Source of the DNA: Cupriavidus taiwanensis LMG 19424
GTDB lineage: Bacteria; Pseudomonadota; Gammaproteobacteria; Burkholderiales; Burkholderiaceae
Reading direction: 5' to 3'
DNA length: 64,000 bases
Assembly: GCF_000069785.1 (NCBI RefSeq)
Contig: NC_010530.1
Coordinates: 428,001 to 492,000 of the forward strand
The translations under genes were made by a program, and so were the position numbers. Below, piece after piece: positions 62,274-64,000 of the stretch. A model generated the notes under the pieces. The model was not told the DNA's origin and ran no database searches. It was given only the letters and a program-made list of their open reading frames with translations. Every line of letters starts with the position of its first letter. Position 1 is the stretch's first letter.

Positions 62274-63062
62274 TTACGCGGGGCACAGTCCTCCGTCTAC
62301 GACAAGCTCCGCCCCCGTGACGAATCGACTCTCGTCCGACGCCAAGTAGATCACGGCATACGCAACGTCATCGGGCTCACCAAGCCGGCCCATGGGGATG
62401 TTCCGGGTCAGTTCACGCATGGCGGCTTCTTCCCCCAGTCGCTGGAAGATCGGCGTGACGATGCCGGTACGTACGAACGCAGGATGCACGGAGTTGCAGC
62501 GTACATCGATCCGGTTGCGGGCGCAGTCAATGGCAACGGATTTTGTCAGCATCGTGACGGCGGCTTTAGAGGTATTGTAGGTAATAAGATGTGGATTGAC
62601 TCTAAAGGCAGCAACCGAGGCAATGTTGATAATCGAGGACGGTTGTGATTCTCGCAAATGGGGAAGCGCGTGCTTGCATCCGAGCATGATGCTCTCGACA
62701 TTGACTTCCATAACTCGCCGCCACTCCTGCTGCTCGATTTGCTCAATGCCGCCATTCGAGCCGACCCCCGCGTTGTTCACGAGGACGGAAATTCCTTCCA
62801 TAGCGGTGCTCGCTTCGTCCAGCAGTGTCCGCCAACGGGATTCGTCGCGGACGTCCTGGCTCGCCGCCCACGCGACTTGTTTGCCGTGGATGGTGTTGAT
62901 TTCATCCGTGATCCTGGTCAGCACTGATTCGTCGGCAAGGTCAGTCAGGAAGACCCGGGCTCCGTGCTGAGCCATGCGATGAGCGATTGCCTGTCCGAGA
63001 CCACCGGCGGCTCCTGTAATGAATGCGTGCTTGCCGGAAAGGCGATTTGAAGTAGGGTTCAT
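62274..63062 (-). CDS. Short-chain dehydrogenase/reductase
   Basis: A 262-residue classical SDR: cofactor motif TGAAGGLG, NNAGVG, catalytic Ser in NIASVAAF, YNTSK as active pair. The Asp in FLTDLADE suggests NAD. Start ATG at 63062 is preferred; a GTG at 63077 would add five residues and neither has a strong ribosome site. It lies downstream of the cupin gene on the same strand. Confidence 0.9.
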   Translation of the reverse strand: MNPTSNRLSGKHAFITGAAGGLGQAIAHRMAQHGARVFLTDLADESVLTRITDEINTIHGKQVAWAASQDVRDESRWRTLLDEASTAMEGISVLVNNAGVGSNGGIEQIEQQEWRRVMEVNVESIMLGCKHALPHLRESQPSSIINIASVAAFRVNPHLITYNTSKAAVTMLTKSVAIDCARNRIDVRCNSVHPAFVRTGIVTPIFQRLGEEAAMRELTRNIPMGRLGEPDDVAYAVIYLASDESRFVTGAELVVDGGLCPA

Positions 63063-63110
63063 ACTGTTCAATGGCACAAGGAAGTCAGCGACAAGATCGG
63101 GGGAACGGAT

Positions 63111-63584
63111 TCAACCGCTGAATGCGGTGATATCCCTTGGGGTGATCCCGGCCTCCTCGCAGTAGGCGAGGTAGCGCTGCATGGCCGATTTCCAGTTCTC
63201 TATCGAGACGACCTGGTCTTTGTCATCCAGATAGATGAGATCGCCTTGAACAATATTCAGGGTAATGACCTCATCGTCATCGGGGAGGGCCTGCGGGGTG
63301 TGACTGGTACCAGCGGTTTCGAAGACCACGCTTCCCGGCCCCGCAATCCAGTCGTGCTCAATATACCGCCAGGACCCCTTCAGGGTGTACACGATGACCG
63401 TGCCGGTGTGGTGGTGCTTCGGCAACTGGCGACGCGATGGCGCCTTTAGCAGAACAATCATCTCGCCCCGGGTGGGATCAAGTTTGAAATATTTCAGCAA
63501 TACGTCTGGCGTTTTCGCCGACATGGGTACCCACGGAATCGCGGCATCGTCGATACATGCAGTAGCCACTTGTTCATAGAACAT
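63111..63584 (-). CDS. Cupin of the 2,4'-dihydroxyacetophenone dioxygenase type
   Basis: A 157-residue single-domain cupin. The metal-binding motif HHHTGTVIVYTLKG carries the His ligands and the second motif GSVVFETAGTSHTPQAL the last His. The family includes the iron-dependent dioxygenase that cleaves 2,4'-dihydroxyacetophenone. The ATG at 63584 has no obvious strong ribosome site. It precedes the SDR, so the pair probably acts on a related aromatic or ketone substrate. Confidence 0.82.
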   Translation of the reverse strand: MFYEQVATACIDDAAIPWVPMSAKTPDVLLKYFKLDPTRGEMIVLLKAPSRRQLPKHHHTGTVIVYTLKGSWRYIEHDWIAGPGSVVFETAGTSHTPQALPDDDEVITLNIVQGDLIYLDDKDQVVSIENWKSAMQRYLAYCEEAGITPRDITAFSG

Positions 63585-63764
63585 TTCAAGTCTCCGATAT
63601 AACAACTGCGCCAGGCCATGAGGGCTTCGCTGGCCACAGCGCGTGATGGATCAAATTGCAGGTGTCAGCTCGCCATAGCTGCCGCTGCACCTCTCCAGGC
63701 GGCCCCGGTGGACCGGATCGAGATCGCGTGGTCATCAGATGGTCGGCCTTTCCCATTGCCACCG

Positions 63765-63806
63765 CATTGTCAAAGTGAGACACTCCATTGTCATTTTGGG
63801 ACAGTG
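63765..63806 (+). promoter_or_regulatory. Direct-repeat AraC-type binding site
   Basis: CATTGTCA occurs at 63765 and again at 63786, each followed by a similar GAGACA or GGGACA. The 21-nt period, two helical turns, is typical of AraC-family half-sites. It lies in the region shared by the cupin gene and the AraC gene. Confidence 0.6.
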
Positions 63807-63823
63807 ATGGAAGTGCGGGGATC

Positions 63824-64000
63824 ATGGTGTCCAGTTCATATCAGCGCTTGCCTAGTCGCTACTACTCGGCATTGGGGCGGATCGTATACAGCCATCTCCC
63901 AGACCCTCAGGAGTTTCTCAAGAGGACCGGTATTACTGCGCAAATGTTGCGTGATCCGGGGGGTGTGATTACGCTTGCCCAGTTGGATGCGCTTATCGAA
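63824..64000 (+). CDS. AraC-family regulator, N-terminus only (cut by window edge)
   Basis: 59 codons are visible. The sequence begins MVSSSYQRLPSRYYSAL and contains FLKRTGITAQMLRDPGGVI, which resembles the ligand-binding N-terminal domain of AraC-like regulators such as those of the arabinose-binding type. The helix-turn-helix lies outside the window. It is divergent from the cupin/SDR genes, with a direct-repeat operator between, and probably controls them. Confidence 0.7.
   Translation, partial: MVSSSYQRLPSRYYSALGRIVYSHLPDPQEFLKRTGITAQMLRDPGGVITLAQLDALIE

Overview
The window is high-GC, gene-dense chromosomal DNA from a betaproteobacterium, most likely a Burkholderiales member of the Cupriavidus/Ralstonia type. 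The indicators are a Gram-negative porin, a Bug-family binding protein, a DUF1302 outer-membrane protein, many LysR/TetR/AraC-regulated catabolic operons and the codon use. This placement is inferred; no rRNA or tRNA lies in the window. I see no CRISPR array, prophage or insertion sequence. The content is mostly accessory catabolism plus one operon of unknown function.

1-13.2 kb: a minus-strand operon (isochorismatase-type hydrolase, chloroperoxidase-like hydrolase, Tat-exported amidohydrolase, DoxX, MFS exporter, XapX protein, porin cut by the left edge). It is divergent from a FixJ/LuxR response regulator and a giant kinase-like/AAA/GAF/histidine kinase that probably controls it. 13.2-15 kb: a lipoprotein and an exported SurE-like nucleotidase, then a dispersed inverted repeat. 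15-23.3 kb: a meta-cleavage catabolic region with mhpE, mhpF, mhpD and a DUF1302 protein on the minus strand, and a ring-fission-product hydrolase, an SDR, a ketosteroid-isomerase homologue and a TetR regulator on the plus strand. 24.5-31.6 kb: a five-gene minus-strand catabolic operon (cyclase/kynurenine-formamidase type, fumarylacetoacetase, CocE/NonD hydrolase, Bug protein, pseudooxynicotine-hydrolase-like enzyme) with a divergent TetR gene and two strong tandem operators.

32-42.4 kb is the most novel region. A modular lipoprotein is followed by six closely spaced plus-strand genes: a Glu/Phe-rich protein, an HExxH putative metallopeptidase, a 686-residue unknown protein, a PLP-fold protein, a GIY-YIG-like protein and a metal-dependent hydrolase. 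They have an apparent sigma-54 promoter and two matching upstream inverted repeats. A sigma-54 activator gene with an altered GAFTGA loop (GAFTHA) closes the block.

42.7-51.1 kb: assorted genes (LysR/argC, small regulators, DUF2975/XRE pair, outer-membrane barrel, HAD phosphatase, glutathione transferase, zinc alcohol dehydrogenase, cytochrome c). 51.4-57.5 kb: a complete glucose-oxidation module in one direction, with a soluble PQQ glucose dehydrogenase, pqqA, pqqB, pqqC, pqqD and pqqE, and an OprB carbohydrate porin, so the enzyme, its cofactor pathway and its sugar entry route are together. 57.9-64 kb: another catabolic cluster (M14-like peptidase, class II aldolase, MFS transporter, Crp/Fnr regulator, SDR, cupin dioxygenase) and the start of an AraC regulator cut by the right edge.
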